NCBI GenBank assembly: GCA_034408745.1
Contig: JAWXCM010000103.1
Coordinates: 15,188 to 79,187, forward strand
DNA: 64,000 nt
Reading direction: 5' to 3'
Source: JAWXCM01 sp034408745
GTDB taxonomy: Bacteria; Acidobacteriota; Terriglobia; Bryobacterales; Bryobacteraceae
Shown here: piece after piece, positions 35,394 to 47,462 of the stretch
How positions within the stretch are numbered: the first letter of the stretch is position 1
How the letters are laid out: the number at the start of each line of letters is the position of its first letter
Position numbers and translations under genes: made by a program
The notes under the pieces: model-generated
What the model was told of the DNA's origin: nothing
What the model saw: only the letters and a program-made list of their open reading frames with translations
The model's database searches: none

Positions 35394-35953
35394 GCTTCCA
35401 CGACCTCCGTGGTGGCGGCGCCGAGTTCACTCATCACCGCCTGCAGCTCCTCCACATCGAAGCGCGGATCGGTGGATTCCACCACGAGCAGATACTTGTC
35501 ATCGGTATGCTCGCCGAACCGGCTGAAATTCATGGTCGGGTGATAAAAGCGGGGCAGTCCGTTCAGGTAAAACATGCCGAACACCGCACCGAAAGATGAG
35601 AACAGAACGGTCAGCTCGAACACCACCGGGATCGAAAATTCCCAGGCGAAAAGCGGCTTGCCACCAATCACCAGCGGGTAGTCGACCGCGCCTGTGTACC
35701 AAACCATCAGGACCGCGTTGGCAAAACCGAACAGGCCCGCGCAGAACACGATGTAGCCAAGGATGGACTTCGGCACACCGATCGCGTCATCAATGCCGTG
35801 AATCGGAAACGGACTGTAGGCGTCCAGCTTCGTGTAGCCGCGTTTGTGATGCAGCTCCTCGCCGGCGCGCAGCAAATCCTCCGGGCGGTCAAACAGGCCA
35901 ACCACGCCGTACACCGGATTTACAGGAGTGTTGCTCTTAAAGAAAGGCAGCAT
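35390..35953 (-). CDS. actD: Alternative Complex III subunit ActD (DUF3341)
   Basis: A 187-residue protein with VYGVVGLFDRPEDLLRAGEELHHKRGYTKLDAYSPFPIHGIDDAIG and two membrane helices (ILGYIVFCAGLFGFANAVLMVWY and FEFSIPVVFELTVLFSSFGAVFGMFYLNGLP-like). This is the DUF3341 architecture specific to Alternative Complex III. Its exact role in the complex is not defined. It lies 1 base after actC and overlaps actE by 4. Confidence 0.92.
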   Translation of the reverse strand: MLPFFKSNTPVNPVYGVVGLFDRPEDLLRAGEELHHKRGYTKLDAYSPFPIHGIDDAIGVPKSILGYIVFCAGLFGFANAVLMVWYTGAVDYPLVIGGKPLFAWEFSIPVVFELTVLFSSFGAVFGMFYLNGLPRFYHPTMNFSRFGEHTDDKYLLVVESTDPRFDVEELQAVMSELGAATTEVVEA

Positions 35954-35954
35954 C

Positions 35955-37390
35955 TTAGTGGCGGCCTCCTTCCAAAACTTCAGGTACTGCCGGAGCGTTT
36001 ACCGGCTGGCCGTGCATTGCTTCGTGCATCGCTTCATTGGCCATCATGCCCTTGATTTCCGATACCGCGATTACCGGCAGGAACCGGCAGAACGCCAGGA
36101 ACAGAGTCACGAATAAACCGAACGTGCCGAAGAAGGTCAGCATGTCGACCGGTGTGGGACGGAAGTAACCCCAGGCCGACGGCATAAAGTCGCGGTGCAG
36201 GGAAGTGGCGATAATCACGAAGCGCTCAAACCACATACCGATGTTAACGAAGATGGACAGCACAAACATGAATGGCACATTCGTGCGCAGCCGCTTGGAC
36301 CAGAAGAACTGAGGCGTTACCACGTTGCACGTCACCATCGCCCAGTAGGCCCATGCGAAGGGACCGAAAGCACGGTTGATGAAGACGAAACGCTCGTAAG
36401 GATTGCCGCTGTACCAGGCGATAAAGAACTCAGTGGCATACGCGTAACCGACGATGGTGCCGGTGGCGAGAATGACCTTGTTCATATTCTCGAGGTGGCG
36501 AATCGTGATCAGATACTGCAGGTTGAGCGCCCAGCGCGCAATCACCATCAGCGTGATCACCATCGCGAATCCGGAGAAGATCGCGCCGGCGACGAAGTAG
36601 GGCGGGAAGATCGTGGTGTGCCAGCCGGGCAGTACCGAGGTCGCAAAGTCGAACGAGACGATGGAGTGCACCGACAGCACCAGCGGCGTCGAGAGCGCGG
36701 CCAGGATCAGGTACGCCTTTTCGTAGTTATTCCACATCCTCGCCGAGCCGCGCCATCCGAGGCTCGCAGCACCGAAAATCATCTGGCGGACGCCCTTTGC
36801 CCGGTCGCGCAGCGTAGCAAGATCGGGAATCAAACCGACATACCAGAACAACGCCGAGACCGTCAGATACGTTGAGACCGCGAACACGTCCCACACCAGC
36901 GGCGAGCGGAAGTTCGGCCACATGGCGAGGTACGGATTGGGAAGCGGCAACAGCCAGTAGGCAGCGCGCCACGGACGGCCAGTGTGGAACAGCGGGTAGA
37001 TACCGGCGCAGGCCACGGCGAACAGCGTCATTGCCTCAGCGGCTCGGTTGATGGAGGTGCGCCACTTCTGACGGAACAGGAACAGAATGGCCGAGATCAG
37101 CGTACCGGCGTGGCCGATACCGATCCAGAACACGAAGTTGGTGATGTCCCAGGCCCAGGCAACAGGCTGGTTGTTACCCCAGACTCCGATGCCCATCCAG
37201 ACCAGCCAGCCGAGCATCGCAAACAGGATCAACGCGATGGAACTGCTGATGCCGATCGCGATGTACCACTTCAGCGGCGTCTGACTTTCAGTGATCTTCG
37301 AAATGTCATCGGTAATCTTGTGAAGGGAGGCTCCTCCCTGCACAAGAATCGGTTTGACATGCGGATCGAGAGCAGCTGGATTCTGCGCCA

Positions 37391-37391
<1 letters not shown>
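35955..37391 (-). CDS. actC: Alternative Complex III subunit ActC (NrfD/PsrC-like)
   Basis: A 478-residue polytopic protein with about ten helices. Recognisable parts are PLKWYIAIGISSSIALILFAMLGWLVWMGIGVWGNNQPVAWAWDITNFVFWIGIGHAGTLISAILFLFRQKWRTSINRAAEAMTLFAVACA (split here only by description) and HTTIFPPYFVAGAIFSGFAMV. These are NrfD-family features with the quinol-site histidines. It transfers electrons from menaquinol or another quinol towards ActB and ActA. Its start shares one base with the actB stop. Confidence 0.93.
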
Positions 37392-40332
<2,941 letters not shown>

Positions 40333-40345
<13 letters not shown>

Positions 40346-40980
40346 CCTGAGCAGTTCTGCGGAGGGTTGATTCCTTTTGCCGTAATAAGTTCGCGGCCGA
40401 TTTCAGCCGGGTCGCGGTCGGGCTGCCAGGCGAGATTCGTCACCTGCTCGACAGGGCGGATGTTGGGCGCCGGATTGCGGTGGCAGTCGAGGCACCACGC
40501 CATATTCAGAGGCTTAACCTGCTTCACTTCCACCATCTGGTCGATTCGGCCATGGCAACTCACACAGCTGACACCGACGGTGACGTGCGCCTGATGGTTG
40601 AAATATACAAAGTCGGCCAGCTTGTGAACCTTGACCCACTCCACCGGTTTGCCGGTGGCGTAGCTGTCGCGAATTTTTTCGAGACGGGGGCTCTGCGGCT
40701 TCACGCGCACATGGCAATTCATGCAGACTTCGGTCTGCGGAACCGCCGCGTAGCTCGATTTGGTTACTGTGTAGTGACAGTAGTAGCAGTCCATGCCAAG
40801 CTCGCCAGCGTGCAGTTTGTGGCTGTACGGGACAGGCTGCACCGGAGTGTACCCGGTTTTCAGATTGTCGGGCCAGGTCACATACAGGCCCATCGCGGCG
40901 CCGCCAATTACTACAAGACCGGCCGCAAGGGCGCCTAACCTAAGGATTTGGTCGGTGGATTTGGGGAAGATGAGAGCCAT
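40333..40980 (-). CDS. actA: Alternative Complex III subunit ActA (penta-heme cytochrome c)
   Basis: A 215-residue protein with one N-terminal membrane anchor (RLGALAAGLVVIGGAAMGLYV) and exactly five CxxCH heme sites: CYYCH, CMNCH, CVSCH, CLDCH and CSGCH. Five hemes is the number known for ActA. It collects electrons from the membrane and Fe-S subunits. It is the first gene of the operon, and a possible promoter is listed just upstream. Confidence 0.93.
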
Positions 40981-41003
40981 GCCAGTCCAACGTCAGCCGT
41001 GCT

Positions 41004-41031
41004 ACTGTACTGATTTTACAGCGTTTGTCAG
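41004..41031 (-). promoter_or_regulatory. Candidate sigma-70-type promoter of the actA operon
   Basis: On the minus strand, CTGACA (41031-41026) and TACAGT (41009-41004) are separated by 16 bases. They match five and four positions of the -35 and -10 consensus. The predicted start is about 16-18 bases before the actA ATG. The region upstream to the divergent kinase gene is AT-richer than its surroundings. Confidence 0.4.
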
Positions 41032-41151
41032 CGAATTCAGATACCCTGTGGAACCAGTCGCCCACAAGATACGCAAATCCTTACTGTTGCCACGGCGAAC
41101 TCTATTTTTTCTATCACATATGCAAAGATTCTGCAAGGAGCAGAAAGATTC

Positions 41152-42576
41152 TTGTTAAACCGGAATTGGTTGCCGCCCCGAAAACCTCGGCGAAGCGCGA
41201 GTCCGGCCCCGGTCGCGGTGCCGCGCGGACTGGGGCGCCGATTCGGCGATCTGCAGGTTCGCCCCAAGCTCATCGTTCTCCACAACCTGTTCTTTTTGAC
41301 ACTTGCCTGTGCAGTTTACTTTACACTGATTCCGCCGTTTGAGCGTCGCGTAACGGCTGCCCGAACCATTGAAATCAGTCTGATAACCGAGATTTTCTCG
41401 GGCGACCGCCCCCCGCTCCGGCTTCCGCGCATCGAAGCCTACAAGTACCGCGAAGGGTCCGCGGAGGAGATCCGCCTGCCAGAAGGAGTGCGCGAATGGC
41501 TCGACAACAACCCCGGTCAGATCACCACTCGGGACGACGTGCTGTACCGGAAGGAACCCCGCACGGGACTCTACCGGCGGCTGAACCTGCCCACGACTGT
41601 CTACGACGACGTCATCGACCGGGCGCGCAACACCCTCTTCGTGGTGCTGGGGCTGGTCTACTTATTTGCGGTCGCCGTGCTGGAACTGCTGATTATGCCG
41701 ACACAGGTGTACGGTCCCATTCGGCTGATGCTGGACGCCGACAAAGCAACCCGCGAAGGCGACAGGGAGAAGGAAATGATCCCGGAGGCCTACATCACCG
41801 ATGACGAGATAGGCCAGATTCTGAAGTCGCGCAATGAGACCGTGCGGGAACTGCGCCGCCAGGAGGACGAACTGGCGGAGGCGATTGCGCAACTGGAGGC
41901 GCAGGACCGGCTCGCCAGCCTGGGACTGCTGAGCGCCAGCGTCGCCCATGAGATGAACACGCCTCTCGCCGTGCTCCACGGGTCGGTGGAGAAACTGCTG
42001 GAGACCTCGCAGGACGCCCATACCCACGACCGCCTGCTCCGCATGCTGCGGGTTACCCAGCGGCTTCGGACCATTTCTGAAGGTCTGGTCGATTTCGCGC
42101 GGGTTCGACGCGATGAGATGGGGCGCGTCGCCCTGAAGCCGCTGATCGACGAGGCGTGGAGCCTGGTCAGTATCGACGATAAAGCCGGTGAGGTGCGGTT
42201 TGCCAACGAGGTGTCGGCTGAGGCAGCCGTGATCGGCAACTCCGACCGGCTCGTGCAGGTGTTCGTGAACCTGATCCGTAACTCGCTGCAGTCGGTGAAT
42301 TCGGGAGGGCAGATCGATGTCCGCTGCCGCCGCACGGAGCGGGAAGGGAAGCGCTGGATCGTCACGTCAGTGGAGGACAACGGCTCAGGCATTCCGGGGG
42401 ACGTACTGCCAAACATCTTCGATGCGTTCGTTTCCAGCCGCCTCGATTCACGCGGCACCGGACTGGGACTAACCGTTGCGGCGGGGATCATTCAGCAGCA
42501 CGATGGACAGATCCACGCCTCCAACCGTTCCGGCGGCGGCGCGCGCCTCGAAGTGGTGCTGAAGTCGGCTGACTAA
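41152..42576 (+). CDS. Membrane sensor histidine kinase
   Basis: A 474-residue kinase. Two membrane helices (LIVLHNLFFLTLACAVYFTLIPPF, about residues 40-62, and NTLFVVLGLVYLFAVAVLELLIM, about 160-182) bracket a periplasmic domain of about 100 residues. The core follows: H-box ASVAHEMNTPLAVLHGS, N-box LIRNSLQSV, DNGSGIPGDVLPNIFDAFVSS and GTGLGLTVA. TTG 41152 is the start, with AGGAG about 11 bases upstream. It is divergent from the respiratory operon, and the receiver-XRE regulator 550 bases downstream is a candidate partner, though a small gene intervenes. Confidence 0.85.
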   Translation: MLNRNWLPPRKPRRSASPAPVAVPRGLGRRFGDLQVRPKLIVLHNLFFLTLACAVYFTLIPPFERRVTAARTIEISLITEIFSGDRPPLRLPRIEAYKYREGSAEEIRLPEGVREWLDNNPGQITTRDDVLYRKEPRTGLYRRLNLPTTVYDDVIDRARNTLFVVLGLVYLFAVAVLELLIMPTQVYGPIRLMLDADKATREGDREKEMIPEAYITDDEIGQILKSRNETVRELRRQEDELAEAIAQLEAQDRLASLGLLSASVAHEMNTPLAVLHGSVEKLLETSQDAHTHDRLLRMLRVTQRLRTISEGLVDFARVRRDEMGRVALKPLIDEAWSLVSIDDKAGEVRFANEVSAEAAVIGNSDRLVQVFVNLIRNSLQSVNSGGQIDVRCRRTEREGKRWIVTSVEDNGSGIPGDVLPNIFDAFVSSRLDSRGTGLGLTVAAGIIQQHDGQIHASNRSGGGARLEVVLKSAD

Positions 42577-42579
42577 ATA

Positions 42580-42837
42580 CTACCAGGCGTATCGGACCTG
42601 GAATTTGGGAGCGGCCAGCGGCCGGAAGTGCGAAGCATCGACAAACCATTCCTGTCCGTCGTCGAGCCATGCGGGATTCCAGCAGTCGGCCGGCTGCTCG
42701 TCAAAAATCACGTGTGTGCCTGCCGGAACGCTGCGGGTCCGCTGCTTCCGGGCCACCGGATTCTTCGATGCGGTCGTGTCGCGAACCGCCATATACATGC
42801 CTGCAACCGCGGGCTTACGAGATTCTGCCAAAAGCAT
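42580..42837 (-). CDS. Small hypothetical protein, 85 residues or fewer
   Basis: An 85-residue frame, MLLAESRKPAVAGMYMAVRDTTASKNP, then RTRSVPAGTHVIFDEQPADCWNPAWLDDGQEWFVDASHFRPL. Its composition looks like a real soluble protein rather than shadow sequence, and no competing gene covers the region. Internal Met14 or Met16 could be the true start. I recognise no family. Its stop lies 3 bases from the convergent kinase stop. Confidence 0.5.
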   Translation of the reverse strand: MLLAESRKPAVAGMYMAVRDTTASKNPVARKQRTRSVPAGTHVIFDEQPADCWNPAWLDDGQEWFVDASHFRPLAAPKFQVRYAW

Positions 42838-43128
42838 CTGTTTCGACTCCTTACAGCCAATAGCGGAAACCAGATCAACCTGGGGTCATACCCCTCGCCG
42901 CAAAACGGTGAACCCCGCTTCCCGGTTGGCTGGACTTTTTCTTCAGAAAGGTTTCGCCGAGTTTTCAGGCTGTTTGCTGCATATCCAGCATGGCGACACT
43001 CTCATCGATTGGCAATAGAGTGGTGTCAGACGAATACCCTAAAAATGACCTGAGTTCCAGTCGAGTTAGTCCTGGACCTACAGGCCCACAGGGTTCCGGT
43101 ACCTTCGTCGGGCAGGTCTGGCAGCGCT
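42838..43128. other. Divergent intergenic region, 291 bases
   Basis: This region separates the leftward small hypothetical gene from the rightward receiver-XRE gene and should carry both promoters. I see no strong hairpin, no consensus promoter and no convincing small gene. Several short open frames have ordinary shadow composition. Confidence 0.5.
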
Positions 43129-43773
43129 ATGCTGTATCCGTTGAGCTCTTCGGAACAACCTGTACTGTCCGGCCTCGTCGACATCGCCGTTCTCGACGAC
43201 GATCTCGATTTCCGCACCTGGATCGAAGATTTTCTCCGGGATGAAGGTGCGTACGCTGTACGGACTTACGCGCACCCTGAGGATCTGTTTCACGATGGGG
43301 AACAGCGCGTCCCTGAAATTGTGCTGCTCGATATGAAGATGGGTGAGTTCAAGGGCGACAAGGTTCTGGAGCAGTTGCTGGCGCGTTGGCCGAACCTCTG
43401 CGTGATTATCGTCACCGGCTACCCCTCGCTGGAGGATATGCGGGCCACCTTCAAGATGAAGGTCTTCGATTATCTCGCCAAGCCGTTTTCACTCAACCAG
43501 TTGCGGCAGACCCTGAAGAATGCGGTTGAGGCGTTCGGCCTGGGGCGCGCCGATCAGGACCGGCTGCGCGAGCGTCTCGGACACCGCATCAAGATGCTCC
43601 GCGTAGAGCGCGACTGGTCGCTAAAAGACCTGGCGGCGATGACCCGGCTGAGCGTATCGCAGATCAGTTCCATCGAGCGCGGTACCAATCTGCCGAGCAT
43701 GGAAAGCCTGCTCGCCATTTGCAGGGCTTTTGAGAAGAAGCCGTCCGAACTGCTTTCTTCGATAGAATTCTGA
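43129..43773 (+). CDS. Response regulator with receiver and XRE helix-turn-helix output
   Basis: A 214-residue protein. Residues about 17-135 form a receiver (VDIAVLDDDLDFRTW with the acidic triad, phosphoacceptor in IVLLDMKMGEF, T in VIIVTGYPS, K in FDYLAKPF). Residues about 150-210 form a Cro/CI-type helix-turn-helix (IKMLRVERDWSLKDLAAMTRLSVSQISSIERGTNLPSMESLLAICRAF). Most receivers are joined to winged-helix or LuxR-type outputs, so the XRE pairing is uncommon. It sits 6 bases before an ABC-2 exporter operon and probably controls it. The kinase at 41152-42576 may be its partner. Confidence 0.87.
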   Translation: MLYPLSSSEQPVLSGLVDIAVLDDDLDFRTWIEDFLRDEGAYAVRTYAHPEDLFHDGEQRVPEIVLLDMKMGEFKGDKVLEQLLARWPNLCVIIVTGYPSLEDMRATFKMKVFDYLAKPFSLNQLRQTLKNAVEAFGLGRADQDRLRERLGHRIKMLRVERDWSLKDLAAMTRLSVSQISSIERGTNLPSMESLLAICRAFEKKPSELLSSIEF

Positions 43774-43779
43774 GGATTC

Positions 43780-44535
43780 ATGATTCGAGTTCATTCGCTG
43801 GCGAAAACGTTCCGGGACCCAAAGCGCGGAACTGTAATGGCGGTAGACCACATCTCGTTTGAGGCTCGGCCCGGCGAGATATTCGGGCTGCTTGGCTCGA
43901 ACGGAGCCGGCAAAACCACCACCATGCGGATGCTCGCGACAATCCTCCAGCCGACCGACGGTACGGCCGAGGTGGCCGGGTTCGACATCCGCCGCTCGCC
44001 GGCAGATGTGCGCCGCAGCATTGGCTTTTTGTCCGGCGATATGGGCTACTATCGACGGTTGTCGCCCAGGGAAGTACTGCAAATATTCGGCACTATAAAC
44101 GGCGTGGAGCCCAGGGCGCTGAAAACCCGGATCGACATGCTCATTGAGCAGTTCGGCATGAAGGAATTTGCCGATGGGCGCGCGGAATCCTTCTCGACGG
44201 GCATGCGACAACGGGCGAACATCGCGCGCGTGCTGGTGCATGATCCACCGGTTTTGATTCTGGATGAGCCCACAACCGGGCTCGACGTACCGACGGCACA
44301 GGTGATCGAGAAATTCATCCTTTCTGCAAAAGAAAACGGTAAATGCGTGGTCCTTTCCACACACATCATGGAAGAAGCTGAGTATTTATGTGATCGGATT
44401 GCCGTAGTGCATGGTGGGAAATTACAGGCGCTCGGGACGATGGACCAGTTGCGGCAGCGGACCGGTAAGCAGCGGCTTCGGGAGATCTTTCTGGAACTGA
44501 TCAATTTGCCCGCGGAAGGTGAGGTGACCGCATGA
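43780..44535 (+). CDS. ABC transporter ATP-binding protein (NatA-like)
   Basis: A 251-residue ATPase with Walker A GLLGSNGAGKTTTM, signature FSTGMRQRANIARVLVHDPP, Walker B VLILDEPTTGLD and the switch histidine in VLSTHIMEEA. It matches the NatA sodium-exporter ATPase subfamily in order and length. It overlaps the permease gene by 4 bases (ATGA). The pair could export Na+ or a drug or lipid. Confidence 0.9.
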   Translation: MIRVHSLAKTFRDPKRGTVMAVDHISFEARPGEIFGLLGSNGAGKTTTMRMLATILQPTDGTAEVAGFDIRRSPADVRRSIGFLSGDMGYYRRLSPREVLQIFGTINGVEPRALKTRIDMLIEQFGMKEFADGRAESFSTGMRQRANIARVLVHDPPVLILDEPTTGLDVPTAQVIEKFILSAKENGKCVVLSTHIMEEAEYLCDRIAVVHGGKLQALGTMDQLRQRTGKQRLREIFLELINLPAEGEVTA

Positions 44536-45695
44536 ATTTCCCGACGCTTCGCGTGCTGTTTCGCAAGGAAATGCTGGACCTGTTGCGCGACCGCCGCACG
44601 CTGATCAGTCTGGTAATCGCGCCCATGCTGGTAGGCCCGGCCATCATGACGGTGATGAACTACTACATCCGGCGCAGTGAGCAGCAGGCGAAGGTGGAGC
44701 GTTACAAAGTCGGCCTGAATGAGGGTGTACGCATTTCCGGGCTGCGCGACGCGTTGAACGGCGCGGGGCTGGAGGTGAGTGACGAGGCGGCTCCGAGGCA
44801 GGCCGTGGTCGATAAGAAGATTACGTTTGGCATTGATGTCACAGGTGATCCGTCGAAGCCGAAGCTCATGTTCTATTCCGATAATTCGGAGATGAAGACG
44901 AGCATGGCACGGGCTCGGGTGAATGAGGCGATCGACAAAGTCTGGCGTGAACGAATTCGCTCCGAACTGGCGGCTCGCAACGTGCCGGAGAGTGTGATTC
45001 AGCCATTCGAACGGTCGTCTGTGAACGTGGCGCAGCCTCGGAAAATGACGGGCTCGGTCATTGGCCGGATTATCGGGTTCCTTTTGCTGATTTTCCTGTT
45101 TAATGGCGCAATGTATTCCGCCGTCGACAGCACCGCGGGAGAAAAGGAGCGCAAGACGATTGAGATTCTCCTTGCCTCGGCGGCCGGCCGAACCGAGATT
45201 GTCGCGGCCAAGGTGCTGACCGCGATGGTGACGTCGTTTGGCACAACGGTGCTGAGTATCAGCAGCTATGCGCTGGCTCTGGCGCAAACGGGATCACGCA
45301 GCAAGTCCGGAGATCTGGTATTCCCCACGGACCCGCTGACACTTGGTCTTCTGGTTCTTCTTATCCTTCCCGTGGCGCTGATGGCGTCGTGCATATCAAT
45401 CGCCGCTGCCACGCCCGCCCGGAGCACTCGAGAAGCGATGAGCTATCTCACCCCAGGACTTTTCCTGATTATGTTCCTCGGCATGTTCACGTTCATTGTC
45501 GACGGTCCGCCGAGCATCTGGATGGCGCTGATCCCGTTCTCAAACTTCTCGCAGATGATGCGTGAGGTGCTGTCCGGCGACTGGACCTGGGCTCAGTTTT
45601 TAATGACCACGGCGGCGAACCTGGTCTACAGCCTGATCGCCGTCGCGCTGGCCGTGCGCGCCTTCCGGACGGAAAAGGTACTGTTCCGCTCGTGA
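44532..45695 (+). CDS. ABC-2 type permease (NatB-like)
   Basis: A 387-residue permease. The first helix follows the family start VLFRKEMLDLLRDRRTLISLVIAPMLVGPAIMT. A large extracytoplasmic domain spans about residues 45-170, and five C-terminal helices follow, including EKERKTIEILLASAAGRTEIVAAKVLTAM, the conserved cytoplasmic loop of NatB-type subunits. It forms the membrane channel for the preceding ATPase. It overlaps the SpoU methylase gene by 4 bases. Confidence 0.89.
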   Translation: MNFPTLRVLFRKEMLDLLRDRRTLISLVIAPMLVGPAIMTVMNYYIRRSEQQAKVERYKVGLNEGVRISGLRDALNGAGLEVSDEAAPRQAVVDKKITFGIDVTGDPSKPKLMFYSDNSEMKTSMARARVNEAIDKVWRERIRSELAARNVPESVIQPFERSSVNVAQPRKMTGSVIGRIIGFLLLIFLFNGAMYSAVDSTAGEKERKTIEILLASAAGRTEIVAAKVLTAMVTSFGTTVLSISSYALALAQTGSRSKSGDLVFPTDPLTLGLLVLLILPVALMASCISIAAATPARSTREAMSYLTPGLFLIMFLGMFTFIVDGPPSIWMALIPFSNFSQMMREVLSGDWTWAQFLMTTAANLVYSLIAVALAVRAFRTEKVLFRS

Positions 45696-46249
45696 GCGCC
45701 CCAGACGTCGAGCCGGAAGAGGAGCGAGTCCCGTTTCAGATTACCCACGGTGCCGCGGCATACGAGAAAATCACGCGCCTCCCGGTGTCGGTGCTGCTGG
45801 AAAACCTGCGCAGCGCGTACAACGTAGGTTCGTTTTTCCGCACCGCCGACGCGGTACGCGCGGACAGCCTGCTGCTCGCCGGCATTACCAGCACACCGCC
45901 ACACAGCGGAGTCCTGAAAACGGCTCTGGGCGCCGAGAATACTGTGCGATGGGAGCATCATGCCGAAGCGGTCGCTGTTGCCCAGGCGGAGCGTGCGCGA
46001 GGTTGCGAACTCGCCGTCATCGAGACCAGCACCCGTTCGGTCGACCTGTTCGACTGGGTGCCGCGCTTTCCTGTATGTGTCGTTTTCGGAAATGAAAAGG
46101 ACGGCGTGTCGCAGCCTCTGCTGGAGATGTGCGACACGCACGTCCGGATTCCGATGCTCGGGTTCAAGCACTCGCTGAATGTGGCTACAGCAGGCGGTGT
46201 CGTGCTGTATGAATTGCTGCGTAAATACCGCGACTTATTCCGTCAGTAG
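45692..46249 (+). CDS. SpoU/TrmH-family RNA 2'-O-methyltransferase
   Basis: A 185-residue SPOUT methyltransferase: VSVLLENLRSAYNVGSFFRTADAV (motif 1), VVFGNEKDGVSQPLLEMCDTHVRIPMLGFKHSLNVATAGGVVLYELL (motifs 2 and 3, the SAM-binding knot). It methylates a ribose in tRNA or rRNA; the target nucleotide cannot be told from sequence. GTG 45692 overlaps the permease stop (GTGA). It overlaps the convergent baeRF-like gene by 7 bases. Confidence 0.9.
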   Translation: MSAPDVEPEEERVPFQITHGAAAYEKITRLPVSVLLENLRSAYNVGSFFRTADAVRADSLLLAGITSTPPHSGVLKTALGAENTVRWEHHAEAVAVAQAERARGCELAVIETSTRSVDLFDWVPRFPVCVVFGNEKDGVSQPLLEMCDTHVRIPMLGFKHSLNVATAGGVVLYELLRKYRDLFRQ

Positions 46250-47406
46250 CGCAGGATCGCCGACATTTGCTGACCGCCGGGCACGTGCTTCGGAGCCATT
46301 ATAAAGACGTCCCCTCCAAAAGCAAGCGTCTGCAGCGCAGCGGCATTCACCAGGTCCTCCTGCCGGCCCTGAACGCGCATCTGCATTGTGTCCCTGTCAA
46401 AGACTCCCATGCTGTGCGCATTCTCATTGGCGAACAGATGCGCCACACGTCCCTCAAACGAAGCCTTCACCACCTCAGGGAAACTGCTGGTTGTCCGACC
46501 CGCCCCGGCCACACGCTCCCACTGCTCCACTGCCTTCAGCGCCGGCTGGGCGAAAAAGTCCTGCACGGCTTCCAGTGCCCGGGCGTGCATCTCACCGCCC
46601 TTGAAGCTCTCAGGCGATCCGTGAACGCCTTCCCGCCAGAGGTGGGGGTATGTGTTGATGTCCCGATACATGCTCAGTTCATAATCGACTCCGCACAGGA
46701 CCAGCGGCTTGTCCTGCCCGCGAAGCAGTTCCACCACCGCCTTGTTCACGCTACCGAAGAAATGTCCCAGGAATTCGTCCTTGTTGTCGCGGTCGTGAGT
46801 GGACGTGAAGCTCCCGGCAGTGCTTCCTGGTTCCTGCTGTGCGGTGTGCCGGGGGGATTCGTCAGGCAGGCGCGTGTTCAGGAAATCCTCCAGATTTGTC
46901 GCGACATTCGCCGGAAAATCGACCTGCGTGGCAGTTTTGCGGTTGCAGAGCAGGAGCCGAACGTGTTTCTGGCTCAATGCCAGCAGATAAAACCCCTGAT
47001 TTGCCTGATCGAGCGCATGCAGGATCGGGAATACGTGAAAGAAACTCCCAACCACGACGTTGGAATCAGTCTCCGTTTGAAGATGGAACGCCCGGAACAC
47101 GTCGGGAGACCGCAGTACGACGAGGCTTCCCCCGAAGCGATCCTGCCACTCGGGCGCCTCCACGTTGACGGCCTGCAGTGATTCCACCAGCTCACGCCGC
47201 TGTAGTTTTGGCAGATCCGGCCAGCCAGCCTCCAGCTGTTGTTCCACCTGCTGCATCGCCGGACGAAGTGCCTGCAGATCCGTCCGGTTCAAACCGGTTG
47301 CCAAAGGCAATGTGAACGTCACTGTGATGCACGGACCGGCCACATTTGCCAGCTTCCGAATATCATCGAAATGCAGCTCCCGAGTAATTTCCAGTTGGTT
47401 TTGCAT
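46243..47406 (-). CDS. Bacterial archaeo-eukaryotic release-factor-like (baeRF) protein
   Basis: A 387-residue protein starting at ATG 47406 (MQNQLEITRELHFDDIRKLANVAGPCITVTFTLPLA). The order of an N-terminal domain, a middle RNase-H-like segment (FYLLALSQKHVRLLLCNRKTATQV) and a C-terminal eRF1-like domain (LVLCGVDYELSMYRDINTYPHL, AHLFANENAHSMGVFD) fits the baeRF family of bacterial peptide-release-factor relatives, proposed to act on stalled or hibernating ribosomes. There is no GGQ-like peptide-release tripeptide that I can see. It lies 56 bases after the two-component kinase. Confidence 0.7.
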   Translation of the reverse strand: MQNQLEITRELHFDDIRKLANVAGPCITVTFTLPLATGLNRTDLQALRPAMQQVEQQLEAGWPDLPKLQRRELVESLQAVNVEAPEWQDRFGGSLVVLRSPDVFRAFHLQTETDSNVVVGSFFHVFPILHALDQANQGFYLLALSQKHVRLLLCNRKTATQVDFPANVATNLEDFLNTRLPDESPRHTAQQEPGSTAGSFTSTHDRDNKDEFLGHFFGSVNKAVVELLRGQDKPLVLCGVDYELSMYRDINTYPHLWREGVHGSPESFKGGEMHARALEAVQDFFAQPALKAVEQWERVAGAGRTTSSFPEVVKASFEGRVAHLFANENAHSMGVFDRDTMQMRVQGRQEDLVNAAALQTLAFGGDVFIMAPKHVPGGQQMSAILRY

Positions 47407-47462
47407 AAGTCGGCTACCCGCCTGAAATGGGGACGCCGCACACGGGATCGCGTTACGAAACT

